Under the pieces are notes generated by a model. The model was not told the DNA's origin. It made no database searches and saw only the letters and a program-made list of their open reading frames with translations. Positions 17,725-28,557 of a stretch of DNA of 64,000 bases are shown one piece after another. Within the stretch, counting starts at the first letter, position 1, and every line of letters starts with the position of its first letter. Both the position numbers and the translations under genes were made by a program. The stretch lies in the NCBI RefSeq assembly GCF_014191055.1, contig NZ_JACHWB010000003.1, positions 682,066-746,065 of the forward strand, given 5' to 3'. Source of the stretch: Microvirga lupini (GTDB taxonomy: Bacteria; Pseudomonadota; Alphaproteobacteria; Rhizobiales; Beijerinckiaceae).

Positions 17725-18909
17725 ATGACCCGTTCCCTCACGATTCTTGGAGCAACCGGCTCGATCGGCCGTTCGACGGCGGATGTCGTGCTGGCGCATC
17801 GCGACGAGTTCAGGGTCGAGGCTGTTGTCGGCGGCCGCAATGCCCTGGCCTTGGCGGAGGTCGCCCGCCGGCTTGGGGCGAGATTTGCAGCACTTGCCGA
17901 TGAGGGCGGAGCCGCGACCTTGCAGCAGGCGCTCTCGGGGACAGGGATCGAGAGCGGAGCAGGACAGAGCGCTGTACTGGAAGCCGTCGAGCGTGAGGCC
18001 GACATTATCCTTGCCGCCATCAGCGGAACTGCAGGCCTTGTGCCGACCTATGCCGCCCTTAAACCGGGGAGGCGCATTGCCCTGGCCAATAAGGAAAGCC
18101 TTGTCTGTGCCGGCGACGCCTTCATGACGGATGCTCGCCGCCTCAATGTCGAGATCATGCCGGTCGATTCCGAGCACAACGCTCTGGAGCACGCCTTGGC
18201 CGCCGGTCTCAACCGGGATGTGGAGAAGGCCGTGATCACCGCTTCGGGCGGCCCATTCCGGACTTGGTCCCGGCAGCGGATTTCAAGCGCCAGCGCCAAG
18301 GAGGCTTCTGCTCATCCGGTCTGGTCCATGGGATCGAAGATCAACATCGACTCGGCCACCTTGATGAACAAGGGTTTGGAACTGATCGAGGCTCATCACC
18401 TGTTCGGTCTCGGCGCAGAGCGCCTCGATGTCCTCGTCCACCCGGAAGCCATCGTTCACGGCTTGGTTCAATGGACCGATGGTGCCGTGACTGCAGGGCT
18501 CGCTCTGCCGGACATGAAGGTTCCTATCGCCAATGCTCTCCGGGGCGACAGGCGCCTGAGAATGGAGCTGCCTCGTCTCGATCTTGCCGCGATTGGCCGT
18601 TTAAGCTTCGAGCGACCCGATGACGACCGTTTTCCGTGCCTGGCCTTGGCAAAGGCGGCGCTCCGGGCCGGAGGGGCGATTCCCACGGTCTTGAATGCCG
18701 CCAACGAGATCGCCGTAGAGGCCTACATGGCAGGCTCAATCGGATTTTATGATATCCCGGAGACGGTTGAGAGAGTTTGCTCGACTTTCTCTGGAAGACA
18801 GATTTCAACACCTGCGACCGTCGCGGAGGCCCTGGCCATTGATCGGGAGGCCCGGCAGACGGCGTGCAGGCTCATTCCAGCCCCTGTTGAGGCCGTGCAG
18901 GTTCGATAG
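17725..18909 (+). CDS. dxr: 1-deoxy-D-xylulose 5-phosphate reductoisomerase
   Basis: This enzyme catalyses the committed step of the non-mevalonate isoprenoid pathway, making MEP with NADPH. The 394-aa protein has the nucleotide-binding ILGATGSIGRSTADV, the substrate loop LANKESLVCAG, the metal-site PVDSEHNAL and GSKINIDSATLMNKGLELIEAHHLF. Length and motifs are normal. It is clustered with uppS and cdsA, which use isoprenoid and lipid precursors, and with rseP 18 bp downstream. Confidence 0.95.
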   Translation: MTRSLTILGATGSIGRSTADVVLAHRDEFRVEAVVGGRNALALAEVARRLGARFAALADEGGAATLQQALSGTGIESGAGQSAVLEAVEREADIILAAISGTAGLVPTYAALKPGRRIALANKESLVCAGDAFMTDARRLNVEIMPVDSEHNALEHALAAGLNRDVEKAVITASGGPFRTWSRQRISSASAKEASAHPVWSMGSKINIDSATLMNKGLELIEAHHLFGLGAERLDVLVHPEAIVHGLVQWTDGAVTAGLALPDMKVPIANALRGDRRLRMELPRLDLAAIGRLSFERPDDDRFPCLALAKAALRAGGAIPTVLNAANEIAVEAYMAGSIGFYDIPETVERVCSTFSGRQISTPATVAEALAIDREARQTACRLIPAPVEAVQVR

Positions 18910-18927
18910 GGCGCGAAAGGGACACAG

Positions 18928-20091
18928 ATGGAATTTCTTTCGATGATCAGCGGTGCGACGGGCTCCTTGTTCCTGACCCTGATCGCTTTCCTCGTGGTGC
19001 TCACGGTAGTCGTCTTCGTCCACGAGTTCGGCCATTTCTGGGTCGGGCGGCTGTGCGGCGTCGGTGTCACGGCTTTCTCCGTCGGATTCGGGCGCGAGCT
19101 GATCGGCTGGACGGACAAGAAGGGGACGCGCTGGAAGATCTCCGCTATCCCTCTTGGAGGGTACGTGAAGTTTGTCGGCGATCTCAACGCCGCCAGCGTC
19201 CCGGATCAGGGCCAACTCGATCAGATGCCCGTCGAGCAGCGTGCCATCAGCTTCCCTCACCAGAATGTTGCAAAGCGGGCCGCCATCGTAGCGGCAGGCC
19301 CGATCGCCAACTTCATCCTGGCAATCGCGATCTTTGCGGGTTTCAACTACTTCAACGGGCGGGCAGTTCTGGAGCCTCGGATCGAGGCGGTTCAACCCGG
19401 GAGCGCGGCCGAGAAGGCGGGCTTCCAGCCCAAGGACCTGATTCTGACCGTCGACGGCAGGACCATACAGACCTTTGCGGATATGCAGCTCATCGTGAGT
19501 TCCAGCGCAGGTGAACCCCTTGCGTTCACGGTGGAGCGCAATGGCGAAACGGTTGCCCTAACGGCAACTCCGAACTTCGTCGAGCGGACCAGCCCGTTCG
19601 GCAAGCAGCGGATCGGCCTGCTGGGGGTTGAGGCCTCTCGCGACCCCTCGGCGATCAAGCGCCTGACCTATTCCCCCTGGGGCGCCTTGAAGGCCGCCGT
19701 GGTTGAAACCTGGAACCTCGTCGAGCGCACGCTCAACTTCATCCGCCGTCTGGTGATGGGGGTGGAATCGGCCGATCAGCTCTCGGGGCCCATTGGAATC
19801 GCCCGTGCCTCCGGCACCGCCTTCGACATCGGCGGGGTCTACAGTCTGGTCAGCCTGATCGGCTTCATGTCGGTTTCCATCGGCCTTATTAACCTTTTCC
19901 CCATTCCCCTGCTGGATGGCGGCCATCTTCTGTTCTATGCCATTGAGGCTGTGCGCGGCCGTCCTCTAAGCGAAAAAGCCCAGGAAATTGGCTTCAGAAT
20001 CGGGTTTGCCCTGGTGGCGATGCTCATGTTGTTCGCCACTTGGAATGATCTTGTTCACCTTGGCACCAGTTTTATGAGCCCGGGATCGTGA
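18928..20091 (+). CDS. rseP: RIP metalloprotease (site-2 protease family)
   Basis: This intramembrane zinc protease cleaves anti-sigma factors and leftover signal peptides in the inner membrane. The 387-aa protein has the zinc motif HEFGH at residues 32-36 in the first membrane helix and a central PDZ domain (AVQPGSAAEKAGFQPKDLIL). The second metal motif is in the penultimate region (NLFPIPLLDGGHLLFYAIE). It precedes bamA, the usual order in proteobacteria, where both act in envelope homeostasis. Confidence 0.95.
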   Translation: MEFLSMISGATGSLFLTLIAFLVVLTVVVFVHEFGHFWVGRLCGVGVTAFSVGFGRELIGWTDKKGTRWKISAIPLGGYVKFVGDLNAASVPDQGQLDQMPVEQRAISFPHQNVAKRAAIVAAGPIANFILAIAIFAGFNYFNGRAVLEPRIEAVQPGSAAEKAGFQPKDLILTVDGRTIQTFADMQLIVSSSAGEPLAFTVERNGETVALTATPNFVERTSPFGKQRIGLLGVEASRDPSAIKRLTYSPWGALKAAVVETWNLVERTLNFIRRLVMGVESADQLSGPIGIARASGTAFDIGGVYSLVSLIGFMSVSIGLINLFPIPLLDGGHLLFYAIEAVRGRPLSEKAQEIGFRIGFALVAMLMLFATWNDLVHLGTSFMSPGS

Positions 20092-20258
20092 CAAGGACGC
20101 CACGCAGGATAAAAATCGCTACTCTGTTGTGGACGCGCCGTTTGCAATAGCGGCGAAAGTTTGTACAAGCGCTTCACATGGATAAGGTTGGGGGCACGCG
20201 TCTCCAGCCTGCGGGGACACCCCTGCTAGGGATATAAAGACAAAGAACGGGCCAGTTG

Positions 20259-22553
20259 ATGATGTCGACGACCACGCCTCGCCGGAAGAAGCCGGCCACC
20301 GCCGCCGTTATCGCGATCAGCGCGCTGATGGCTGGAATTACTGTCGCGGAGAGCGCCTTCGCGCAGCAGGTGGCCCCAAGGAATCGCCGTGCCTCGGCCG
20401 CGCAAGGTCCCATCGTCAACCGTGTTGTGATCGAGGGGAATAAGAAGGTCGATAGCGCGGCCTTCCAGGATCAGTTCCAGGCCCGTGCCCGCGCTCCCTA
20501 CAGCCAGGCCGCCGTCGATGCAGACGTGGGTCGCATCCTTGAGATCTACCGGCAGTCCGGCCGGGGTCTTGCCCAGGTTACGCCGCGCGTGGTCGATCTC
20601 CCCAATGGCACGGTGGACGTGGTCTACACCGTGGTCGAGGGTGACAAGACGGGCGTGAAGGAAATCCGCTTCGTCGGCAACAATCAGGTCTCGTCGAGCC
20701 GCCTGCGCGGTGTCATGCAGACGACCGAGACGAATCTCCTGAGCTTCCTCAAGAGCACCGACGTTTATGATCCGGCCCGCATCGCCAACGATCTGGAGCT
20801 GATCCGCCGCTATTACCTGAAGAACGGCTATGCGGATTTCCGCATCGTCTCTAGCGATGTCGCATTCGACGCCAATGCAGGCGGCTACGTCGTCACGATT
20901 GCGGTTGAAGAAGGCGAACAGTACCGGGTCGGCAGCGTGAGCGTCGATCCGCGCCTTCCTGGAGTCGATCCTGAGGCTCTGCGGAGGGGTATTTCGACCT
21001 CGGAAGGCTCTGTCTACAACGCCGAAGCCGTCGAGAAGTCGGTTCAGAATCTCACCTCGAACGTCGCGCGCCAGGGCAACCCGTTTGCCCTCGCGCGTCC
21101 TGTGGGCAGCCGCGATCCTTCGACCCGCACGATCAACCTGACCTATGTGGTCGAGGAAGCTCCGCGGATCTACATCGAGCGCATCAACGTTCGCGGCAAC
21201 AGCCGCACCCGCGACTACGTTATCCGTCGCGAATTCGAACTTGGCGAGGGCGATGCCTACAACCAGGTGCTGATCGATCGTGCCGAGCGTCGCCTGAACA
21301 ACCTCGGTTATTTCAAGCAGGTGCGTGTCTCCAATGAGCCTGGGTCCTCGGCCGACCGTGTGGTCGTGAACGTGGACGTCGAGGATCAGTCCACCGGCGC
21401 CTTCTCGATCTCGGGCGGCTACTCCACGGCCGATGGCTTCATCGGCGAGGTTTCCGTCACCGAGACCAACTTCCTGGGCCGCGGTCAGTTCGTGCGTCTT
21501 GCGGGCCAGCTCGGTCAGCGCGCCCACGGCGTCGATTTCTCCTTCACTGAGCCGTACTTCCTGGGCTACCGGATGTCGGCGGGTATCGATCTATATTCGA
21601 AGTTCAGCGACCAGACCCGGTACTCCCGCTACGAAAACCGCATGACCGGCGGTACGCTGCGCTTAGGGCTGCCGTTCACGGAAGAGTTCACGATTACGGC
21701 TCGCTACTCGCTTTATCAGCAGGAAGTGACGATCCCGAACGACGCGGATCAGCCTTATAACGACTGCTCGGTGCCGATCCCAGGCGTCACGACTCCTTTC
21801 AACTGTGAAACGAACGGTGAGGCGTCTCTCGCGATCAAGAACGCGCAGGGTGAGACGATCACCTCTCTGGCGGGCCTGACCTTCAACTACAATACTCTCG
21901 ACAGCACGCGTAATCCCCGCAACGGCTTCTATGCCGAGGTCAAGACGGACTTTGCCGGGCTTGGCGGTGATTCTCACTACTTCCGCGTGACCGGCGACGC
22001 TCGCTACTACCGCGAACTCTACGAGGACGTGATCGGTATCGCCCGCGTTCAGGGCGGTCACATCATGGGCTTCGGCGACAATGGTGGAGACGGCGGCGAT
22101 CTTCGCATCATTGACCAGTTCTTCATGGGGCCGTCCTTGGTGCGCGGCTTTGCACCGAACGGCATCGGTCCGCGTGACATCTCGACCGCTGACAGCCGGG
22201 CAAACGCTCTTGGCGGCACCACCTACTTCGGTGGTTCGCTCGAAGTGCAGTTCCCGATTCCGGTCCTGCCGCGTGAATTGGGCCTGAGGGGCGCTGTCTT
22301 CGCCGATGCCGGTACGCTCTATGGCTATGACGGGCCGACCACGTTCGACGATGAGTCGATCGATGTCTTCGACAGCAGCAAGCTGCGCTCGTCGGTGGGT
22401 GCCTCGATCCTCTGGACGTCGCCGCTTGGCCCGATCCGCTTCGATTATGCGTTCGCTCTCACCAAGGAAGAGGGTATCCTGGACGCCAATGGCAATCGGG
22501 TCGGTGGCGACCGCACCCAGGCCTTCCGGTTCACGGGCGGAACGCGCTTCTAA
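20259..22553 (+). CDS. bamA: Outer membrane protein assembly factor BamA
   Basis: This is the central component of the beta-barrel assembly machine. A signal peptide is visible (basic PRRKK, hydrophobic stretch, likely cleavage after AESAFA). Five POTRA repeats occupy about residues 45-425, for example [20 protein letters not shown] and [21 protein letters not shown] 16-strand barrel fills the rest, with the conserved [14 protein letters not shown] loop and a C-terminal strand ending in FTGGTRF with terminal Phe. Adjacent ATG codons at 20259 and 20262 are equally plausible starts. The product is about 764 aa, normal for the family. Confidence 0.96.
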   Translation: MMSTTTPRRKKPATAAVIAISALMAGITVAESAFAQQVAPRNRRASAAQGPIVNRVVIEGNKKVDSAAFQDQFQARARAPYSQAAVDADVGRILEIYRQSGRGLAQVTPRVVDLPNGTVDVVYTVVEGDKTGVKEIRFVGNNQVSSSRLRGVMQTTETNLLSFLKSTDVYDPARIANDLELIRRYYLKNGYADFRIVSSDVAFDANAGGYVVTIAVEEGEQYRVGSVSVDPRLPGVDPEALRRGISTSEGSVYNAEAVEKSVQNLTSNVARQGNPFALARPVGSRDPSTRTINLTYVVEEAPRIYIERINVRGNSRTRDYVIRREFELGEGDAYNQVLIDRAERRLNNLGYFKQVRVSNEPGSSADRVVVNVDVEDQSTGAFSISGGYSTADGFIGEVSVTETNFLGRGQFVRLAGQLGQRAHGVDFSFTEPYFLGYRMSAGIDLYSKFSDQTRYSRYENRMTGGTLRLGLPFTEEFTITARYSLYQQEVTIPNDADQPYNDCSVPIPGVTTPFNCETNGEASLAIKNAQGETITSLAGLTFNYNTLDSTRNPRNGFYAEVKTDFAGLGGDSHYFRVTGDARYYRELYEDVIGIARVQGGHIMGFGDNGGDGGDLRIIDQFFMGPSLVRGFAPNGIGPRDISTADSRANALGGTTYFGGSLEVQFPIPVLPRELGLRGAVFADAGTLYGYDGPTTFDDESIDVFDSSKLRSSVGASILWTSPLGPIRFDYAFALTKEEGILDANGNRVGGDRTQAFRFTGGTRF

Positions 22554-22558
22554 TTGGG

Positions 22559-22580
22559 GAGGGCGCCGAACGGCGCCCTC
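22559..22580 (+). terminator. Hairpin between bamA and lpxD
   Basis: A near-perfect 9-10-bp stem GAGGGCGCC-GAAC-GGCGCCCTC lies 5 bp after the bamA stop and is followed by ACTTGTTCTT. It is a likely weak terminator or mRNA stabiliser inside the operon. Confidence 0.55.
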
Positions 22581-22591
22581 ACTTGTTCTTC

Positions 22592-23656
22592 ATGGCTGAA
22601 TCGAACTTCTTCCCGCATAGCCAGACGCTCAATCTGCGTCAGGTGGCGGAGATGGCAAATATAATGCTCCCCGACGGTACCGACGGGGAGTTTTTGCTTC
22701 GTGGGGTTGCCCCTCTCGAAAGCGCAGGTCCTGGCGATCTGGCCTATATGGACAATCCCGCCTATGTTGGGGCTCTGGCAACGACCCAGGCTGCTGCGTG
22801 TCTGGTGACGCCGCGCTACGCCTCCAAGGTGCCGTCCGGGACTGTCGCGCTGATCACGCCCCAGGCCTATCGGGTTTTCGCCCAGGTTTTGGCAGTCCTG
22901 TTTCCGTCCGCCCTGCGGCCGGAATCCTCCTTTGCCGCGACTGGTATCTCGCCTGGCTCCTTTGTTCATCCGTCAGCACGGCTGGAGCACGGGGTTCGCG
23001 TCGATCCTGGTGCCGTCATCGGGCCGCATGCGGAGATCGGGTCGGGAACCCTGATCGGCGCGCACTCGGTCATCGGCCCTAACGTGAAGATCGGGCGTGA
23101 CTGCTCCATCGCGGCGAACGTCACCGTCACTCATGCCTATCTCGGCAACCGGGTCATTCTCCATCCTGGTGTCCGGATCGGGCAGGACGGCTTCGGCTTT
23201 GCCATGGGCCCGCAAGGGCACCTGAAGGTGCCGCAGGTCGGACGTGTTATCATCCAGGACGACGTGGAGATCGGGGCAAATACGACGGTCGACCGGGGTG
23301 CGAGCCGCGACACGGTGATCGGCGAGGGCACCAAGATCGATAATCTGGTTCAGATCGCCCATAACGTCGTCATCGGCCGCCATTGCGTGATCGTGGCCCA
23401 GGTCGGCATCGCCGGTTCGACCACCATCGAAGATTACGTGGCCCTCGGCGGCCAGGTGGCCGTGAAAGGCCATGTCCGCATTGGCATGGGCGCCCAGATC
23501 GCCGCCACCAGCGGCGTGAATGGCGATGTTCCGGCAGGAGCTCGCTGGGGCGGCATTCCGGCCCGGCCCATGCGCGAGTGGTTCCGGGAGATTACCGCGC
23601 TGAAAAAGCTTGCATCCGGGGGCGATTCCGCCAAAGACGACGATGCGTCTTCATAA
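22592..23656 (+). CDS. lpxD: UDP-3-O-(3-hydroxyacyl)glucosamine N-acyltransferase
   Basis: This is the third step of lipid A synthesis, transferring a 3-hydroxyacyl chain from ACP. The 354-aa protein has an N-terminal uridine-binding domain (about residues 1-100). A left-handed beta-helix of hexapeptide repeats follows (for example [20 protein letters not shown]) with the catalytic region around [21 protein letters not shown]. The ATG at 22592 gives the natural N-terminus [10 protein letters not shown]. It is followed by fabZ, lpxA, lpxI and lpxB, the standard lipid A operon. Confidence 0.95.
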   Translation: MAESNFFPHSQTLNLRQVAEMANIMLPDGTDGEFLLRGVAPLESAGPGDLAYMDNPAYVGALATTQAAACLVTPRYASKVPSGTVALITPQAYRVFAQVLAVLFPSALRPESSFAATGISPGSFVHPSARLEHGVRVDPGAVIGPHAEIGSGTLIGAHSVIGPNVKIGRDCSIAANVTVTHAYLGNRVILHPGVRIGQDGFGFAMGPQGHLKVPQVGRVIIQDDVEIGANTTVDRGASRDTVIGEGTKIDNLVQIAHNVVIGRHCVIVAQVGIAGSTTIEDYVALGGQVAVKGHVRIGMGAQIAATSGVNGDVPAGARWGGIPARPMREWFREITALKKLASGGDSAKDDDASS

Positions 23657-23696
23657 CGTTTGTTGAAGACATTCCCTACCGTTCGGAGTTCCCGTC

Positions 23697-24160
<464 letters not shown>

Positions 24161-24161
<1 letters not shown>

Positions 24162-24970
24162 TGGAAACGGCGATTCATCCGAGCGCCGTCGTTGAGGACG
24201 GTGCCAAGATCGGTCCGGGCGTGAAGATCGGTCCGTTCTGCACCGTCGGACCTGAGGTGGAACTCGGCGAGGGCTGCCAGCTCCTGAGCCATGTGGCTTT
24301 GGCAGGGCGCACCACCATCGGCCCTCGGACGCGGATCTTTCCTTTCGCCTCCATCGGTCACATTCCGCAGGATCTGAAATACAAGGGCGAGGCCTCGACG
24401 CTCGAGATCGGTGCCGATTGCATGATCCGCGAGGGCGTGACCATGAATCCCGGCACCGAGGGTGGCGGTCTGCGCACGGTGATCGGCGATCGCTGTGCCT
24501 TCCTGGCGAACTCCCACGTCGGCCACGATACGAAGGTCGGCAACGACTGCATCCTCTCCAACAACGTGATGCTGGCGGGCCACGTCACTGTGGGCGATTT
24601 CGTGATCTTCGGCGGTGGTTCCGCCGTGATCCAATTCACCCGGATTGGCTCCCACGCCTTCGTTGGCGGCATGTCCGGTCTTGAGAACGATCTCATTCCC
24701 TATGGCATGGCTATGGGCAATCGCGCACATCTGGCTGGTCTGAACATTATCGGTCTGCGTCGCCGTAACTTCACCCGCGAGCAGATCCACGACATCCGCC
24801 GCGCTTACCGTCTTCTGTTCGCCGACGAGGGCACTTTGGCCGAGCGGGTCGAGGACGTGGCCGGCGAGTTCGACGATCATCCCTTCGTGCACGAGATTCT
24901 CGACTTCATCCGCGACCGCGGGGATCGCGCAATCTGCACCCCGCGGGACCCCGTCAGCTCGTCCGGATGA
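24161..24970 (+). CDS. lpxA: Acyl-ACP--UDP-N-acetylglucosamine O-acyltransferase
   Basis: This is the first step of lipid A synthesis. The 269-aa protein is a left-handed beta-helix with hexapeptide repeats from residue 5 on (IHPSAVVEDGAKIGPGVKIG). It has the catalytic histidine region NSHVGHDTKVGNDCILSNNV and the C-terminal helical domain starting near GLNIIGLRRRNFTREQI. It overlaps fabZ by 1 base and lpxI by 4 bases (ATGA). Confidence 0.95.
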
Positions 24971-25833
24971 TGCCTCAAGGCCCCATCGCAATCCTCGCCG
25001 GGGCCGGGCAGCTTCCGATCCAGCTCTTGAGCCATCTGGAGCGGGCGGGGCAGGACGTCCGAGTCTTGGCTTTCCGCGGCTTCGCGGAGGCCGAGTTGCA
25101 GCGCCGCGCCAACGCCACTGTCGACCTTCTCGATCTCAAGACCATCATGAGCACCCTCGAGGGCTGGCGGCCGCAGGCCGTTTCCCTCGTTGGAGCTGTG
25201 CGCCGCCCTGGCTTCTCAGCGCTTCTGAGTGCCTATTCCCTGCTGCGCAACATGCACGAGGTGAAGGAGGTCATTGCCCGCGGGGACGATCAGGTGCTGC
25301 GCGGCGCCGTGATGCTCCTCGAGGAGCATGGGCACCGGGTCGTCGGCGCCCATGAGCTTGCCCCCGACCTCGTGGCCTCCAACATGCTCACTGGGTCTCG
25401 GCGGCCGGGAGCCGACGATCATAATGCAATTGCCTTCGGGTTGGAGCTTCTTGCCTCCCTGTCGGACTTCGACATCGGGCAGGGGGCCGTTGTCGACCGG
25501 AGGCATGTCCTGGCCATTGAGGGACCGGAAGGCACAGACCGGATGATCCGACGGGTGAGGAGCCTGCGCCAATCGTGGTTCGGCCTTCGCCGCCGCGAGG
25601 AAGGCGGCGTGCTGATCAAAGCCGCCAAGCGCGGTCAGGATCTGCGAGTCGATATGCCGACCATTGGGCCTCGTACGGTGAGGGAAGCAGCCAAGGCGGG
25701 ACTTGCCGGCATCGCGATCGGTGCGGGTTCCACCTTCGTGCTGGAGCAGGAGGAGACCTTGCGGACTGCCGACCGCCTCGGTCTCTTCCTCATCGCCGTT
25801 GATCTGCCCTGGATGGAGAAGTCTCTTGGCTGA
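24967..25833 (+). CDS. lpxI: UDP-2,3-diacylglucosamine diphosphatase LpxI
   Basis: This enzyme hydrolyses UDP-2,3-diacylglucosamine to lipid X. It is the alphaproteobacterial non-homologous replacement for LpxH (former DUF1009). The 288-aa protein begins IAILAGAGQLPIQLLSHLER and has the C-terminal signature DMPTIGPRTVREAAKAGLAG with the acidic and glycine residues conserved in the family. The 4-bp overlap with lpxA and 8-bp overlap with lpxB support one coupled operon. Confidence 0.93.
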   Translation: MMPQGPIAILAGAGQLPIQLLSHLERAGQDVRVLAFRGFAEAELQRRANATVDLLDLKTIMSTLEGWRPQAVSLVGAVRRPGFSALLSAYSLLRNMHEVKEVIARGDDQVLRGAVMLLEEHGHRVVGAHELAPDLVASNMLTGSRRPGADDHNAIAFGLELLASLSDFDIGQGAVVDRRHVLAIEGPEGTDRMIRRVRSLRQSWFGLRRREEGGVLIKAAKRGQDLRVDMPTIGPRTVREAAKAGLAGIAIGAGSTFVLEQEETLRTADRLGLFLIAVDLPWMEKSLG

Positions 25834-26998
25834 GAATGAGCCGCTGACGATCTGGATCGTATCAGGCGAGGAGTCCGGCGATCAACTTGGGTCCAAGCTG
25901 ATGCGTTCCCTGAAGGCCCGACTCGGAGCCGAGCGTCTGCGCTTCGGTGGCGTTGGCGGCCATGCCATGGCGAAGGAGGGGTTGAACTCTCTCTTTCCCT
26001 TGGAGGAGATCGCCGTCATGGGCTTTTCTGCTGTGATCGCGCGACTGCCTGCAATTCTCAAACGCATTCGGATGACGGCAGACGCGATAGTCGCGGCAAA
26101 GCCCGACATGCTGGTCATCATCGACAGCCCGGATTTCACACACCGTGTCGCCAGAGCCGTGCGCCAGCGTGCGCCGGACGTTCCCATTGTCGATTACGTC
26201 AGCCCCTCTGTATGGGCATGGCGTCCCGGACGCGCTCCGAAAATGCGCGTCTATGTGGATCATCTCCTGGCGCTGCTGCCGTTCGAGCCTGAGGCGCATC
26301 GGCGTTTAGGCGGCCCGCCGACGACCTATGTCGGACACCCGCTCATCGAGCGGCTGGATGAGATCAGACCATCGCCCGGGGAACGGCAGCGCGACGAAGG
26401 CCGGCCGATCAAGCTGCTCGTCCTGCCCGGCAGTCGCCGCTCGGAGGTGAGCCGTTTGATGGAGCCGTTTGGTGCTGCTCTGGCACTACTGAACGAACGC
26501 TCGCCACATCCGTTCGAGGTGACGATTCCCGCGGTTTCGCATGTGGCGGATGAGATTAGAGCCCGGGCAGAGAGCTGGGCCGTGAAGCCGCGCATCGTCG
26601 AGGGGGAGGAGGCCAAATGGGTTGCCTTCCGGCAGGCCGATGTCGCACTTGCCGCTTCCGGCACCGTCACGCTGGAACTGGGGATCTCCGGTGTACCGAT
26701 GGTGGTGGCCTACCGGGTCTCGAAGATCGAGGAAGTGCTGAAATATCTGATCAAGGCGCCTTCCATCGTGCTCACAAATCTGGTGCTCGGTGAGAACGTG
26801 ATTCCGGAATTGATCCAGTGGGACTGCACGCCTGAGAAGCTGGTCGAGGCACTTCTGCCCCTGCTCAGCGATACGCCGGAACGCCAACGGCAAATCGAAG
26901 CCTTCGGCAGGCTCGATACCCTCATGAGGATTGGCGAAGAAGCCCCAAGTGAGCGGGCGTCAAGGATCGTTGAAGAGGTGCTTTCAGCGCAAAAGTGA
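25826..26998 (+). CDS. lpxB: Lipid-A-disaccharide synthase
   Basis: This glycosyltransferase joins lipid X and UDP-diacylglucosamine into the lipid A disaccharide at the inner membrane. The 390-aa product shows IVSGEESGDQLGSKLM at the N-terminus, VDYVSPSVWAWRPGRA in the middle and the nucleotide-binding region ALAASGTVTLELGISGVPMV. The start is a TTG at 25826, preceded by GGAGAAG at a good distance and overlapping the lpxI stop by 8 bp. The ATG further upstream would put 41 residues of unrelated sequence in front. It ends the lpx operon. Confidence 0.93.
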   Translation: MAENEPLTIWIVSGEESGDQLGSKLMRSLKARLGAERLRFGGVGGHAMAKEGLNSLFPLEEIAVMGFSAVIARLPAILKRIRMTADAIVAAKPDMLVIIDSPDFTHRVARAVRQRAPDVPIVDYVSPSVWAWRPGRAPKMRVYVDHLLALLPFEPEAHRRLGGPPTTYVGHPLIERLDEIRPSPGERQRDEGRPIKLLVLPGSRRSEVSRLMEPFGAALALLNERSPHPFEVTIPAVSHVADEIRARAESWAVKPRIVEGEEAKWVAFRQADVALAASGTVTLELGISGVPMVVAYRVSKIEEVLKYLIKAPSIVLTNLVLGENVIPELIQWDCTPEKLVEALLPLLSDTPERQRQIEAFGRLDTLMRIGEEAPSERASRIVEEVLSAQK

Positions 26999-27049
26999 TC
27001 CAGTCACCGAGGCGCCATTGAAGCTGCGCGATGCCTCGAATATGCATGA

Positions 27050-27073
27050 AAAAGGGGCCTGTCGGCCCCTTTT
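27050..27073. terminator. Bidirectional terminator between lpxB and gltA
   Basis: AAAAGGGGCC-TGTC-GGCCCCTTTT is a 10-bp perfect stem with A-rich and T-rich flanks. It sits between the convergent ends of lpxB and gltA and can serve both. Confidence 0.85.
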
Positions 27074-27095
27074 CACTGTCATCGCGTCGATGTCA

Positions 27096-28388
27096 TCAGC
27101 CGCGCTGGGCGACCGTCACATAATCGCGCGCCGCTTCGCCCGTGTAGAGCTGGCGCGGGCGGCCGATGCGCTGAGACGGATCTTCGATCATCTCGCTCCA
27201 CTGGGCGATCCAGCCGACTGTGCGGGCCAGCGCGAACAGCACCGTGAACATGGAGGTCGGGAAGCCCATCGCCTTGAGGGTTATGCCCGAGTAGAAGTCG
27301 ATGTTCGGGTAGAGCTTCTTCTCGACGAAGTACTCGTCCTTCAGGGCGATCTGCTCGAGTTCCACGGCCACGTCGAGGAGCGGATCGTCCTTGATGCCGA
27401 GCTCGTTGAGCACCTCGTGGGTGGTCTTCTGCATGATGCGGGCGCGCGGATCGTAGTTCTTGTAGACCCGGTGACCGAAGCCCATGAGGCGGAACGGATC
27501 GTTCTTGTCCTTCGCCTTGGCGATGTATTCAGGAATGCGATCAGGCGTGCCGATCTCCTCCAGCATCTTGAGCGCCGCCTCGTTGGCGCCGCCATGGGCA
27601 GGGCCCCACAGGCAGGCGATGCCGGCCGCGATGCAGGCGAACGGGTTCGCACCCGAGGAGCCCGCGAGACGCACCGTCGAGGTCGAGGCGTTCTGCTCGT
27701 GATCGGCGTGCAGGATGAAGATGCGGTCGAGTGCGCGAGAGAGCACCGGGTTGACCTTGTACTCTTCGGCCGGGACCGCAAAGCACATCTTCAGGAAGTT
27801 GGAAGTGTAGTCCAGATCGTTCTGCGGATACACGAAGGGCTGGCCGATGGAGTACTTGTACGCCATGGCAGCCAAGGTCGGCATCTTGGCGATCATGCGC
27901 ATGGACGCGATCATGCGCTGGTGCGGATCCGAGATGTCCGTGGAATCGTGATAGAAGGCTGACAATGCGCCGACGCAGGCGACCATGATTGCCATCGGGT
28001 GCGCATCGCGGCGGAAGCCGGTGAAGAACCGGTTCATCTGGTCGTGCACCATGGTGTGGCGCGTGACGCGGTAATCGAAATCGGCCTTCTGAGCGGCGGT
28101 CGGCAGCTCTCCGTAGAGGAGCAGGTAGCAGGTCTCGAGGAAGTCGCCGTGCTCCGCGAGCTGGTCGATCGGGTAGCCGCGGTAGAGCAGGATGCCCTTG
28201 TCGCCATCGATATAGGTGATCTTCGACTCGGTAGCCGCCGTGGAGGTAAAGCCCGGATCGTAGGTGAACATACCGGTCTGGCCATAGAGCTTGGAGATGT
28301 CGATGACGCTCGGGCCGATGGTGCCTTCTTTTACCGGCAGCTCCACGGACTTGCCGTCGACTGAAATGGTGCTGGTGCTGGAACTCAT
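27096..28388 (-). CDS. gltA: Citrate synthase
   Basis: This enzyme condenses oxaloacetate and acetyl-CoA in the first step of the TCA cycle. The 430-aa type II (hexameric, Gram-negative) enzyme has [20 protein letters not shown] and [16 protein letters not shown] with a catalytic His. [14 protein letters not shown] with its His and Arg and the late Asp region are also present. The ATG at 28388 gives the family N-terminus. A six-codon longer frame is possible but adds unrelated residues. It is a single-gene unit with its own terminator, next to gltX in the order usual for Rhizobiales. Confidence 0.96.
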   Translation of the reverse strand: MSSSTSTISVDGKSVELPVKEGTIGPSVIDISKLYGQTGMFTYDPGFTSTAATESKITYIDGDKGILLYRGYPIDQLAEHGDFLETCYLLLYGELPTAAQKADFDYRVTRHTMVHDQMNRFFTGFRRDAHPMAIMVACVGALSAFYHDSTDISDPHQRMIASMRMIAKMPTLAAMAYKYSIGQPFVYPQNDLDYTSNFLKMCFAVPAEEYKVNPVLSRALDRIFILHADHEQNASTSTVRLAGSSGANPFACIAAGIACLWGPAHGGANEAALKMLEEIGTPDRIPEYIAKAKDKNDPFRLMGFGHRVYKNYDPRARIMQKTTHEVLNELGIKDDPLLDVAVELEQIALKDEYFVEKKLYPNIDFYSGITLKAMGFPTSMFTVLFALARTVGWIAQWSEMIEDPSQRIGRPRQLYTGEAARDYVTVAQRG

Positions 28389-28557
28389 GCGTCGTGGCCC
28401 TTTCAAAAGGAGGCCGGGCAGAACCTAGAGCAACCGGGGGAGCGGAGTAGGCCCTCGGGGCTGCCGAACCAGGGTTTGCCGGTCGGTCGGTTTATGGCGC
28501 CTTCGGTAGCTTATCCATAGGAAGGGGGCAAGCACGTCTAAAGGCGAGATTCACCCG